NCBI GenBank assembly: GCA_019930625.1
Contig: CP082844.1
Span: 310,001-374,000 of the forward strand
From: Nocardia asteroides
GTDB lineage: Bacteria; Actinomycetota; Actinomycetes; Mycobacteriales; Mycobacteriaceae
Direction: 5' to 3'
DNA: 64,000 nt
Of the stretch, positions 31,823-41,100 are shown in pieces; the first letter of the stretch is position 1, and the number at the start of each line of letters is the position of its first letter. The notes below the pieces were generated by a model that was not told where the DNA came from, made no database searches, and was given only the letters and a program-made list of their open reading frames with translations. The position numbers were made by a program, and so were the translations under genes.

Positions 31823-33427
31823 TCAGACCAACCAGGCCGACGCGTTCGGCGGCAGCTGCCCGCCCTCGGTCGGCGCACTGGCCAGCAGCACGTCTCCCGG
31901 CGGTAGCTGGATGGGAGCGTCGGAGGCGTTGAGCACGCAGACCAGCCCACCCGGCCTGCGGAACGCCAGACACCCCTGGGGGCTGCCGTACCACTCGATC
32001 CGGTCCCCCGCGAACTCCGGCCGCTGTGCCCGCAGTTCGATCGCCAGTCGATACAGCGACAGCGTCGACCCCAGCTCCTCGAGTTGCGCCTCGACGGTCA
32101 GCGGCGCCCATTCGGGCGGGATCGGCAGCCACGGCGTCGCGGTGGTGAACCCGAACGGCGGCGCGGCGCCTTCCCAGGGCAGCGGCACCCGGCAACCGTC
32201 GCGGCCGCGCTGCGTGTGCCCGGAGCGCTCCCACACCGGGTCCTGCAACACGTGGTCGGGGAGGTCGTCGACGTTGGGCAGCCCCAGCTCGGAGCCGTTG
32301 TAGATGAACACCGCGCCGGGCAGCGCGAGCTCCAGCAGGATCATCGCCCGCGCCCGCGCGACGCCGAGCGCGCCGCCGCCGTACCGGGTGACCTCGCGCT
32401 CGATGTCGTGATTGGACAGCGTCCAGGTGGGCACGGCGAAGACCGGTGCGACGGCGGCGAGCGAGTTGTCGATCGCGTCGCGCACCGCCTCGGCTTCGAA
32501 CGCCGATTCGGCGAGACGGAAGTTGAAGGCCAAGTGCAGTTCGTCGGCGCGCACGTACTCGCCGAAGCGGGTGTTGTCGTTCACCCACACTTCACCGATG
32601 AGCACCGCGTCCGGATACTCGTCGACGACCTTGCGGATCCGGCGGTGGATGTCGTGGACGGCCGGATTGTTGAACCGCGGGTCGCTGTCGTCGTGCGCGA
32701 GCAAGGCCGAGACGCTCAATTGGGGCATGTCGGGCAAGCCGTCCGGCTTGGCCATGCCGTGTGCGACGTCGATCCGGAACCCGTCCACGCCGCGCTCGAG
32801 CCAGAACCGCAGTGTCTGCTCGAAATCGGCGGCGACCTCGGGATTCGACCAGTTCAGGTCGGGCTGCTCGCGGGCGAAGATGTGCAGGTACCACTGGCCG
32901 GGCGTGCCGTCGGGCTCGGTGATCCTGGTCCAGGCGGGTCCGCCGAAGATGCTCGGCCAGTTGTTCGGCGGCTCGGCGCCACCGGGCCCACGGCCGTCGC
33001 GGAAGATGTACCGGTCACGTTCCGGACTGCCGGGCGCCGCCGCCAGCGCCGCGCGGAACCACGGATGCTGGTCGCTGGTGTGGTTGGGCACCAGGTCCAT
33101 GGTGACCCTGATCCGACGGGCATGCGCCTCCGCGATCAGGGCGTCCATCGCGGCGAGCCCGCCGAAGAGCTGATCGATGTCGCGCGGGTCCGCAACGTCG
33201 TAGCCACCGTCGGCCATCGGCGACCGCATCACCGGGCAGATCCACAGCGCGTCGACGCCGAGCAGTTCGAGATAGCCGAGCTTGTCCCTGACTCCGCCGA
33301 GATCACCGACCCCGTCTGCGCCCGAGTCCGCGAAGGATCTGGGATAAACCTGGTAGAACACGGCCGACCGCCACCACGACTGCGTGGTGCGATCCACCGG
33401 CGCCGTTACGGCTGGTGCATCACTCAC
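31823..33427 (-). CDS. aglA: Alpha-glucosidase, glycoside hydrolase family 13
   Basis: 534-aa GH13 enzyme, probably an oligo-1,6-glucosidase or alpha-glucosidase like AglA (Rv2471). The catalytic residues are visible: nucleophile Asp220 in DGFRIDVAHG, acid/base Glu279 in LIGEVW, and Asp341 in TLSNHDIE. The first conserved region is MDLVPNHTSD. There is no signal peptide, so it acts on cytoplasmic alpha-glucosides such as maltose or trehalose-derived sugars. The GTG at 33427 is the likely start. It lies in the same order as in M. tuberculosis, with glbO upstream. Confidence 0.9.
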   Translation of the reverse strand: MSDAPAVTAPVDRTTQSWWRSAVFYQVYPRSFADSGADGVGDLGGVRDKLGYLELLGVDALWICPVMRSPMADGGYDVADPRDIDQLFGGLAAMDALIAEAHARRIRVTMDLVPNHTSDQHPWFRAALAAAPGSPERDRYIFRDGRGPGGAEPPNNWPSIFGGPAWTRITEPDGTPGQWYLHIFAREQPDLNWSNPEVAADFEQTLRFWLERGVDGFRIDVAHGMAKPDGLPDMPQLSVSALLAHDDSDPRFNNPAVHDIHRRIRKVVDEYPDAVLIGEVWVNDNTRFGEYVRADELHLAFNFRLAESAFEAEAVRDAIDNSLAAVAPVFAVPTWTLSNHDIEREVTRYGGGALGVARARAMILLELALPGAVFIYNGSELGLPNVDDLPDHVLQDPVWERSGHTQRGRDGCRVPLPWEGAAPPFGFTTATPWLPIPPEWAPLTVEAQLEELGSTLSLYRLAIELRAQRPEFAGDRIEWYGSPQGCLAFRRPGGLVCVLNASDAPIQLPPGDVLLASAPTEGGQLPPNASAWLV

Positions 33428-33590
33428 ACCCGCAATAGTGCCAAAGTTCTGCGGCGAAAGCCTTCAGGCGACGCGCGGCCACAGATGACGGGCAAACATT
33501 CAGCACCTTAGCCATAGAGACGAAAAACCTCGCCCCACATCGTCTCTCACGCGCAAGGTTCCCGTCACCCGTGGTTCATCAGCGAATTCA

Positions 33591-33637
33591 CCGCCACCTC
33601 AACGCGGTAGAAAACACATTTTTCACAGAGGTGGTCG
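33591..33637 (-). terminator. Possible glbO terminator
   Basis: CCACCTC (33594-33600) and GAGGTGG (33628-33634) form a 7-bp stem around a 27-nt AT-rich interior, just beyond the glbO stop on the minus strand. A second inverted repeat (AGAGACGA/TCGTCTCT) lies at 33516-33547. Confidence 0.3.
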
Positions 33638-33657
33638 GCCCAGAGGTGAACGCGTTG

Positions 33658-34062
33658 TCAGAACGGGGCATTCACCAAAGAGTTGGCCGCCATCTCCAGA
33701 TAGTCGAGCAGCGCTGTGCGGTGCTCCTCGTCCAGGGTTTCCGGCTCGATCTCGGCGACCGCGATACGCATGCAGCGCAGCCACGCGTCACGCTCGATCG
33801 GTCCGATGGTGAACGGCATGTGCCGCATGCGCAGGCGCGGGTGGCCGCGCTCGTCGGAGTAGGTGCGCGGACCGCCCCAATACTGCTCGAGGAACATCCG
33901 CAGACGACGCTCCGCCGGGCCGAGATCCTCCTCCGGATAGAGCGGGCGCAATACCTCGTCGGCGGCCACCTCGCGATAGAACGTCGCGACGAGCCGCCGG
34001 AACGTCTCCGCCCCGCCGACCGCCTCGTAGAACGACGTCGCCGTTTGCTCGCCCGAAGTCAT
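33658..34062 (-). CDS. glbO: Group II truncated haemoglobin
   Basis: 134-aa 2-on-2 haemoglobin like GlbO (Rv2470). Conserved features include [34 protein letters not shown], the proximal His in [11 protein letters not shown] and the Trp in DAWLRCM that is diagnostic for group II. It binds oxygen with high affinity and is thought to serve respiration or redox protection. ATG 34062 has GAGAGG upstream; the in-frame ATG 34098 would add a non-conserved tail. It is divergent from the HNH gene. Confidence 0.93.
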   Translation of the reverse strand: MTSGEQTATSFYEAVGGAETFRRLVATFYREVAADEVLRPLYPEEDLGPAERRLRMFLEQYWGGPRTYSDERGHPRLRMRHMPFTIGPIERDAWLRCMRIAVAEIEPETLDEEHRTALLDYLEMAANSLVNAPF

Positions 34063-34305
34063 AAACCCTCTCGATTCACCGGATGCGCCGCTGTCCATTG
34101 TGCCCGCGCCAGGGCGACGCCGCCGCACTGCCCGTATGCTGCCGCTCAGCGGCTGGAACATCGCACCTCAACGGCACTTCAGCCACAGTTAACCGGACAT
34201 TGTTGAAAATCACCGTGCAATGCCCGACATTCCATGGTCAACTGGGTGACAGTCTCTGCTTTGCAGATACCACATGATCCTGCCAATCATGAAATCGAGG
34301 TCGAG

Positions 34306-35010
34306 ATGAAGCAGCGGCACAGCGCCCGGTCACACGAGGCGCGAGCGCACCGACAACTCCAGCCCGCCGACGTCCACAATCGTGGGTCGGGGGCTACTCC
34401 GCTGCACATCTTGTCCGAACATTATCCGGGTGGACATCGTGGCCATCACGACCACGGACCCCGCCCCACCGCCCCGCTCGTCGAGGGCACGAACTGGCTC
34501 AAAACCAGGGTGCTGCTGTTGAACGCCACCTACGAGCCGCTCACCGCTTTATCCGCACGCCGCGCGATCGTCCTGCTCATCTGCGACAAAGCCGACGCCG
34601 TCCACCACAACGACGAAGGGCCGATAGTGCACTCCGCCGAGACGTCGGTGGCCATTCCTTCGGTGATCCGCCTGCGCAGCTACGTCCACGTCCCGTACCG
34701 GGCCCGGGTCCCCATGACCCGCGCCGCCCTCATGCACCGGGATCGGTACCGCTGCGGTTATTGCGGCGGCAAGGCCGAGACCATCGACCACGTCATCCCG
34801 CGCAGCCGCGGCGGGGAGCATTCGTGGGAGAACTGCGTCGCCAGTTGCGCGCCGTGCAACCACCGCAAAGCCGACAAACTTCTCAGCGAGCTGGGCTGGA
34901 CGCTCCGATCGCCTCTGGTCTCGCCGAAGGGCCCGCATTGGCGCCTGCTGTCCACCACCGCGGAACTCGACCCCGTCTGGTTGCAATATCTGGGCGAAGG
35001 CGCGGCCTGA
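34306..35010 (+). CDS. HNH endonuclease-fold protein (Rv2469c-like)
   Basis: 234-aa protein. After a His-rich, probably disordered N-terminus (GGHRGHHDHG), residues ~70-135 (TRVLLLNATYEPLTALSARRAIVLL) match the conserved actinobacterial family, and the C-terminus holds an HNH nuclease fold: CGYCGGKAETIDHVIPRSRGG, NCVASCAPCNHRKAD with two CxxC zinc-binding pairs. The family is widespread and single-copy; its biological substrate is unknown. GAGG precedes ATG 34306. It diverges from glbO, as Rv2469c does from Rv2470. Confidence 0.85.
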   Translation: MKQRHSARSHEARAHRQLQPADVHNRGSGATPLHILSEHYPGGHRGHHDHGPRPTAPLVEGTNWLKTRVLLLNATYEPLTALSARRAIVLLICDKADAVHHNDEGPIVHSAETSVAIPSVIRLRSYVHVPYRARVPMTRAALMHRDRYRCGYCGGKAETIDHVIPRSRGGEHSWENCVASCAPCNHRKADKLLSELGWTLRSPLVSPKGPHWRLLSTTAELDPVWLQYLGEGAA

Positions 35011-35015
35011 GCGGA

Positions 35016-35582
35016 TCAGGTGTACTCGACCACCAACGTCGCCCAGGTCCGGGGAGCCAGCGCCTCGAACACGTGCGGCTGATCGCCTGGGTAGGCGATG
35101 TAATCACCAGAATGTAGTTCGACGGGGGCCTCGACCGGTCCGACCAGCGCATGCCCCTGCGCGAGCAGCACGTGCTCGACGACACCGGCGATATGTGGCT
35201 CCGATCGGCGCGCATGCCCCGGCTCCGCGGTGATACGAAACAGGTCACGGCGGGAATTGGCCGGCCCGGCCGCCAGCAGGGTCGCTTGGTACTCCGACCG
35301 CTCGGCCGCGACCACCGGGCCCTCACCGGCCCGGATCACATGGACGCTCCGGCGCGGTGGATCGAGCAACCGGGAGAACGGCATATCCAGCGCGACGCAC
35401 AATGCCCACAACGTTTCCAGGCTCGGGTTGCCGGTTCCCGATTCCAACTGCGACAGCGTCGATTTCGCGATGCCCGCCCGATGGGCGACCTCACTCAACG
35501 ACAACCCGGCCCGGGTGCGCTCGCGGCGCAGCGCGGCGGCGATCACCGCCTGAGGTGTCGTCGTCGCGTCTTGCCGCGTCAT
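35016..35582 (-). CDS. XRE-cupin transcriptional regulator
   Basis: 188-aa regulator: an XRE helix-turn-helix (RRERTRAGLSLSEVAHRAGIAKSTLSQLESG, split here by nothing) at about 18-70 and a cupin sensor domain at about 110-185 (GHALVGPVEAPVELHSGDYIAYPGDQPHVFEA). Such proteins often control an adjacent amino-acid export or catabolic gene in response to a small ligand. It is divergent from azlCD, which is its likely target. GGAG six bases before ATG 35582 sets the start. Confidence 0.86.
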   Translation of the reverse strand: MTRQDATTTPQAVIAAALRRERTRAGLSLSEVAHRAGIAKSTLSQLESGTGNPSLETLWALCVALDMPFSRLLDPPRRSVHVIRAGEGPVVAAERSEYQATLLAAGPANSRRDLFRITAEPGHARRSEPHIAGVVEHVLLAQGHALVGPVEAPVELHSGDYIAYPGDQPHVFEALAPRTWATLVVEYT

Positions 35583-35740
35583 TCTCGCTCCGTGTCTGCG
35601 TCCTGCACCTTGACTTACTCGACAGGAAACCAGATCGATGAGCCGCCTCGCTATGCGACCGCCTCTTGCGCCTTGCTCGTATCCGCGGTGGTCACCGAGA
35701 GGAGCCTCCGGAGCCGAACGGATTGACGAAGCCGCTCACC

Positions 35741-36454
35741 ATGTTCACTATAAACAACATGCGTTCGATATGGCGAACACTCGATCGGGACACCTTGCTG
35801 GGCATCGCGGCGGTGTGCCTGGCCGTGGGCGTGATCGGGATCTCCTACGGCGCGACGGCGGTGAGCGCGGGCTTTCCGATCTGGCTACCGATTCTGCTCG
35901 GGTGCGTGGTGCTCGCCGGGAGTTCGGAGTTCCTGTTTCTGGGAATCGTCGCCGCAGGGGGTAGTCCGATAGCGGCGGTGCTGGCCGGCCTGCTGGTGAA
36001 CGCCAGGCACGTGCCGTACGGATTGTCGGTTCCCGACGCGGTCGGCACGGGCTGGCGCCGGCCGCTCGGGGTGCATCTGATGAACGACGAGTCCGTCGCT
36101 CTGACCATCGCGCAACCCGATGCGAGTCGCAGGCGCGCGGCCTACTGGATCACCGGAGCCGGGATATTGCTGGCGTGGCCCGGTGGCGCGGCCATCGGAG
36201 CGCTGATCGGATCGGTGGTCACCGACACCTCGGCGCTCGGACTCGACGCGGTGTTTCCCGCGGTGCTGCTCGCGCTGGTCCTGCCCGCCCTGCGCGACCG
36301 GACCACCCTCGCGGCGGTGTGCGTTGGCACCGCGATCGCGCTGATAACCGCCCCCTTCCTGCCTACGGGACTGCCGGTCCTGCTCGCCCTGGCCGGACTG
36401 CTGGTGGCGGCGCGGGAGAAGCCGCGACCAGCGACCGCATCGGAAGCGGCATGA
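35741..36454 (+). CDS. azlC: AzlC family amino-acid exporter subunit
   Basis: 237-aa membrane protein with about seven helices and the AzlC-family features GIAAVCLAVGVIGISYGA, LLGCVVLAGSSEFLFLGIVAAGGSP, LLVNARHVPYGL and DESVALTI. With AzlD it forms a two-part exporter; characterised pairs export branched-chain amino acids. ATG 35741 is chosen although ATG 35759 is possible; the frame extends further upstream without conserved sequence. The end overlaps azlD. The cassette is absent from the equivalent M. tuberculosis position, suggesting lineage-specific gain. Confidence 0.85.
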   Translation: MFTINNMRSIWRTLDRDTLLGIAAVCLAVGVIGISYGATAVSAGFPIWLPILLGCVVLAGSSEFLFLGIVAAGGSPIAAVLAGLLVNARHVPYGLSVPDAVGTGWRRPLGVHLMNDESVALTIAQPDASRRRAAYWITGAGILLAWPGGAAIGALIGSVVTDTSALGLDAVFPAVLLALVLPALRDRTTLAAVCVGTAIALITAPFLPTGLPVLLALAGLLVAAREKPRPATASEAA

Positions 36455-36762
36455 TGCTGGCCGCCGGAATCGTCGCGCTCGCCGCGGGAACCTACGCGTT
36501 CCGGTGGGCGGGCCCCGCGCTGCGCGAGCGGGTGCGACTTCCGGCACGCGTGGTGCGGCTGTTGGAAATCGGCGCCGTGGTGCTGCTGGCCGCACTGGTG
36601 GCCGTGACCACCCTGCCGCTCGGTACCGCTGGTCTCGGATTCGCCGTGCCCGCAGGCGTTCTCGTCGGCGGCGCACTGGCGTGGCATCAACGCCCCATAC
36701 TGGTGGTCATCCTGGCCGCCGCCGCGACGACCACGTTCCTTCGCCTGATCGGCATCTCTTGA
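36451..36762 (+). CDS. azlD: AzlD family amino-acid exporter subunit
   Basis: 103-aa membrane protein with three to four helices (YAFRWAGPALRERV, LLEIGAVVLLAALVAVTTL, VLVGGALAWHQRPILVVILAAAATTTFLRLIG), the size and pattern of AzlD. ATG 36451 overlaps the azlC stop (ATGA), indicating coupled translation of the two-part exporter. Confidence 0.85.
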   Translation: MMLAAGIVALAAGTYAFRWAGPALRERVRLPARVVRLLEIGAVVLLAALVAVTTLPLGTAGLGFAVPAGVLVGGALAWHQRPILVVILAAAATTTFLRLIGIS

Positions 36763-36805
36763 GCGGCTCGAAAATCCAGCCCGCGCAACCGTTCCGTGCC
36801 GACAA

Positions 36806-36841
36806 AGGCGGCGCCGTCCCCTCCTGCCGACGGCGCCGCCT
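36806..36841. terminator. Bidirectional terminator after azlCD
   Basis: AGGCGGCGCCGTC and GACGGCGCCGCCT form a perfect 13-bp stem with a 10-nt loop between two convergent genes. Confidence 0.75.
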
Positions 36842-36973
36842 ACCTCATCGATCGCTCCCGGGCATTGTTGTGCTACCGAAAATCGGTCTATGGCCCTTGC
36901 ATCTTCCGGTGCTCGCGAAATCGGTTGTGCACACGCGTGATAGCGATGGCGTCCGGAGGGACGAGCCGCGTGC

Positions 36974-37639
36974 TCAGCCTGCGATCAAGGGGATTGCTCC
37001 ACCCAGGCGGCGGGCCACCGAACCGTAGCGGGCGTCCAGGCGCAGCCATGTCCTCGTCGCGCGTACGCGCACGATCTCGGCGGGCGGGATGCGGCGCGGA
37101 TCGGCCTTCTCCCCCGAGTGCGGGATGAAGTCCATCGCCGTGAGCGCGAAGACCACCCGCATCGGCACCTGCACCTGAGCGCCTGCGCCGGACACCGTCA
37201 GCACCGTCTGGTCGAGCAGCGAGGCGGGCGGACCGTGGTTGCTGCCGTGCTCCTTCGCCAGCTGCGCACCCTGCTCGGCGAGTTCGACCAAGGTACGGGC
37301 GGGCACGTCCTCGACGTGCGCGAAACCGTCCGTGGGCGGCAACGCGCCACGCCACGCGGAGTCCATCGGATATCCGAGGTCGATCGGACTGCCGCTCGCC
37401 ATACCGGCCAGCACGAGATCGGCGCCGACCGTCACGTCGTCGACGCCGAGCTCGGCGATCACTGTGCGTCCCGCCAGCGCCTCGAAACCCGTCGCGACCC
37501 ATGCGGAGACGTAATTCTCCCCGCGGCGGCGCAGGCGCACCACCACCGCCGGGTCCAGCCGCACGGCCCTGGTCAGGAACGTCGCGAGATTCTCCCGCTC
37601 CGCCGGATCCGGTACGTGCAGTACTCGTTGTTCCGTCAT
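36974..37639 (-). CDS. Conserved protein of unknown function (Rv2474c-like)
   Basis: 221-aa soluble protein with no recognised catalytic motif. The N-terminal part (ENLATFLTRAVRLDPAVVVRLRRRGENYVSAWVATGFEAL) suggests an alpha/beta fold, and the C-terminus is basic (RTWLRLDARYGSVARRL). By position it corresponds to Rv2474c, lying downstream of the Rv2475c-like thioesterase and glutamate dehydrogenase, and it probably ends that operon. ATG 37639 is used; GTG 37642 immediately before it is equally possible. Confidence 0.75.
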   Translation of the reverse strand: MTEQRVLHVPDPAERENLATFLTRAVRLDPAVVVRLRRRGENYVSAWVATGFEALAGRTVIAELGVDDVTVGADLVLAGMASGSPIDLGYPMDSAWRGALPPTDGFAHVEDVPARTLVELAEQGAQLAKEHGSNHGPPASLLDQTVLTVSGAGAQVQVPMRVVFALTAMDFIPHSGEKADPRRIPPAEIVRVRATRTWLRLDARYGSVARRLGGAIPLIAG

Positions 37640-37687
37640 CACGGCTGCCCCGCCGTCAGCATTCGACGATCACCGATGCGCGGTCGC

Positions 37688-38152
37688 TCACTCCATCCAC
37701 TCGGACAGGTAATCACGCTCGGCGTCGGTCAGCCTGCGCAATCGCTGCGCCCGCATGTCGAATGCCGCGATCTGCGTGGACGCGACCACCGCCGCGGGCG
37801 AATCGGGCTCGGCGCCCGCCGCCCGCACCTCGTAACCGATGGTGAAGTCGACCGCGCGCAACTGCTCGATCCACATGGCGATATCCAGCGGCGTGTCCTC
37901 GTGCCGCAGCTGGCCGCGGTAGCGGACGTGCAGGTCGGCGAGGACGCAGCCCTCACGCAACGGGGCGGTCGGGCGGCCGTCCTCGAACAGCCACGGGATC
38001 CGCGCCTCCTCCAGCAGCGTCACCATCCGGGCATGGTTGACGTGCTGGAACACGTCCATGTCCGACCACCTGACGTCCACCTTGGCATGGAAACGCCGGG
38101 GCAGCACCAGGCTGCCCGCCGCCTTCCCGCTTCCGCTCACCGAACTCGTCAA
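37688..38152 (-). CDS. Acyl-CoA thioesterase-like hot-dog protein
   Basis: 154-aa hot-dog-fold protein of the 4-hydroxybenzoyl-CoA thioesterase group. The VDVRWSDMDVFQHVNHARMVTLLEEAR stretch carries the Asp and the following HVNH turn typical of the active site. It corresponds to Rv2475c. The TTG at 38152 overlaps the glutamate dehydrogenase stop (TTGA), pointing to coupled translation; a downstream GTG (codon 5) is an alternative. Confidence 0.85.
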   Translation of the reverse strand: MTSSVSGSGKAAGSLVLPRRFHAKVDVRWSDMDVFQHVNHARMVTLLEEARIPWLFEDGRPTAPLREGCVLADLHVRYRGQLRHEDTPLDIAMWIEQLRAVDFTIGYEVRAAGAEPDSPAAVVASTQIAAFDMRAQRLRRLTDAERDYLSEWME

Positions 38153-41100
38153 CGTGGTACCTCCGATTGGGCGCCCACCCCGCTCACCATGCTCCGCACT
38201 TGCCGCGCCGCAACCGAAAGCGTGGCGAGATCGTGGGTTCCGGATTCGAACAACTCCGACAGCGCCGCCCTGGCTCGGCCGAGGCGGGACTGATTCTTCG
38301 ACTCCCAGTATGCAATCTTCTCGTTCGCCGTCTCTTCGGGGTCACCGCCGGAGAGCACGTCGAGGGTGAGCGAGCGCAGCGACGCGTACATGTCGTCGCG
38401 CAGCGCGAGCCGCGCCAGCGCATGCCAGCGGTCGCCGCGTTCGAGGTGGCTGACCGCCTGCAACAGCCAGTCGATCTTGAGGTGATCGTTGAGCGCGTAG
38501 TACAGCGACCCGACCTCGTCGCCGTCCCGGTCGGTGATATCGGCGATGTCCACGATGTCCAGCAGAGGGAAGAGGTTGAGCAGACCGAAGACCTCGGTGG
38601 CCAGATCGGTCGGCGCGCCGCGGGCGATCAATTCGGCGGACTGGTCGGTGAGGGTGGACACATGGTGTCCGCGCAGCCATCCCGCCACCTTGGGGGCCAG
38701 TTCACGCACGTCGGCGCGGTACCGACTGATCTCCGAGCCCACCGCGATCGGCTGCGGCCGGTTGCTCAGCAGCCATCGGGACGCCCGGTCCAACGTCCGC
38801 TTCGTCTCCAGTTCGAGCAGGTCGCGCACCGAAGTGGGTGCGTCACACGCACGGATTCGCTTCCACATGTCGTGCAGATCGAAGATTCCGCTGGCCGCGG
38901 CGAAGGCGCGCACCGCATCGGTGGTGGTGGCGCCGACCTCCTCGTTCAACCGGTGCGCGTAGGTGATGCCGCCGTAGTCCACCATCTCGTTGGCGATCAT
39001 GGTGGTGACGATCTCCCGGCGCAGCCGGTGGCGTTTGATCGCCGCCGCGAAGCGGTCGCGCAGCGGTGTGGGGAAGTAGTCCGGCAGCCGCGTGGCGAAG
39101 TACTGACTGTCGGGCAGGTCGGATTCGAGCAGATCGGCCTTGAGCGACAGCTTCACATGCGCCATCAGATTCGCCAGCTCCGGCGACGTCAGACCGGAGC
39201 CTTCTCCCAGCCTGCGCTTCATCTCCTGATCGGAGGGCAGCGCCTCGAGTTCACGGTCCAAGCCGCGACGCTCTTCGAGATCCTCGATCAACCGCATCTG
39301 CACGGGCAGCATCTGCGACGCCTCGGTGCGCGAAATACCCATGAGGAAGTTCTGCGCCACGTTGTCCCGCAGGACCATCTGCGCGACCTCGTCGGTCATC
39401 GAGGCCAGCAGCGGATTGCGCTCGTCGGGCAGCAACTGCCCCCCGGACACGACGGCGTCGAGCAAGATCTTGATGTTGACCTCGTGGTCGGAGCAGTCCA
39501 CGCCCGCCGAGTTGTCCAGCGCGTCGGTATTGATCTTGCCGCCCTTGCGGCAGAACTCGATGCGGCCCAACGCCGTCGCGCCGAGGTTGCCGCCCTCGCC
39601 GACCACTTTGACCCGCAATTGGCTCCCGTTGACACGTACCGCGTCGTTGGACTTGTCGCCCACTTCGGCGTTGGTCTCCGTGCTCGCCTTGATGTACGTG
39701 CCGATACCGCCGTTCCACAGCAGGTCGACCGGCGCGAGCAGGATCGCGCGGACCAGATCCGGCGGCGACAGCGATACGACGTCATCGCCCAGCCCCAGAG
39801 CCGCCCTGGCCTGCGGGCTGATCGGCACCGACTTCACGGTGCGGTCCCACACACCTCCGCCGGGGCTGATAAGTGACGGGTCGTAGTCGGCCCACGACGA
39901 CCGCGGCAACGCGAACATCCGCTGCCGCTCCCGGAACGAACGCGCCGCATCAGGATCCGGATCCAGGAAAATGTGGCGATGGTCGAACGCGGCCACCAAA
40001 CGAATGTGCTCCGACAACAACATACCGTTACCGAACACATCACCACTCATGTCACCCACACCCACCACAGCGAAATCCTGCGACTGCGTATCGAGCTCCA
40101 TCTCACGGAAATGCCGCTTGACACTCTCCCAAGCACCCTTGGCCGTGATACCCATCGCCTTGTGGTCATAACCCGCCGACCCACCCGAGGCGAACGCATC
40201 ACCCAGCCAGAACCCATAACTCTGCGCCACATCATTGGCGATATCGGAGAACGACGCGGTGCCCTTGTCCGCCGCGACCACGAGATAGGTGTCATCACCA
40301 TCGCGGCGCACCACTCGGTCAGGAGGCAATACCTGCCCACTCGCGCGATCCACATTGTCGGTGATATCCAGCAAGCCGGAGATGAATGTACGGTAGCAAG
40401 CAACCCCTTCGGCGCCCAACGCCTGCCGGTCCGCCACCGGATCACCGGTAGCCGCGGGCGGCTGCTTCACCACGAAACCGCCCTTCGCGCCGACCGGCAC
40501 GATCACCGCGTTCTTCACCGCCTGAGCCTTCACCAAACCCAGGATCTCGGTACGGAAATCCTCCAACCGGTCCGACCACCGCAACCCACCACGCGCCACC
40601 GAGCCGAAGCGCAGATGCACGCCCTCCACCCGCGGCGAGTACACGAAGATCTCGAACTGCGGCCGCGGCTTGGGCAACTCGGCGATTTCCCGCGGTTCGA
40701 CCTTCACCGAAACGTACTCGCGTGGTTTGCCTTCCGCGTCGATCACGTAGTAGTTGGTGCGCAGCGTCGCCTTGATCAGTCCGAGGATCGACCGCAGGAT
40801 GCGGTCCGCGTCCAGGCTGACCACCTCATCGATGCGCCCTCGCACCTGGGTCTCCAGCTCCGCGGCATGTTCGGCGGAGACGGTGTCGGGATCGAAACGC
40901 GCAGCGAACAGATCGACGAACAGGCGCGCGATATCCGGATAGGTGAGCAGCACACGGCAGATGTTGGCCTGGCTGTACGGGAAATTGGCCTGCTGCAGAT
41001 ACTTCGCGTAGGTGCGCAGGATCGAGACGGCCCGCCACGGCAGCCGCGCACGCAGCACGAGTTCGTTCAGCCCGTCCGCCTCCGCGCGGCCGTACCACAT

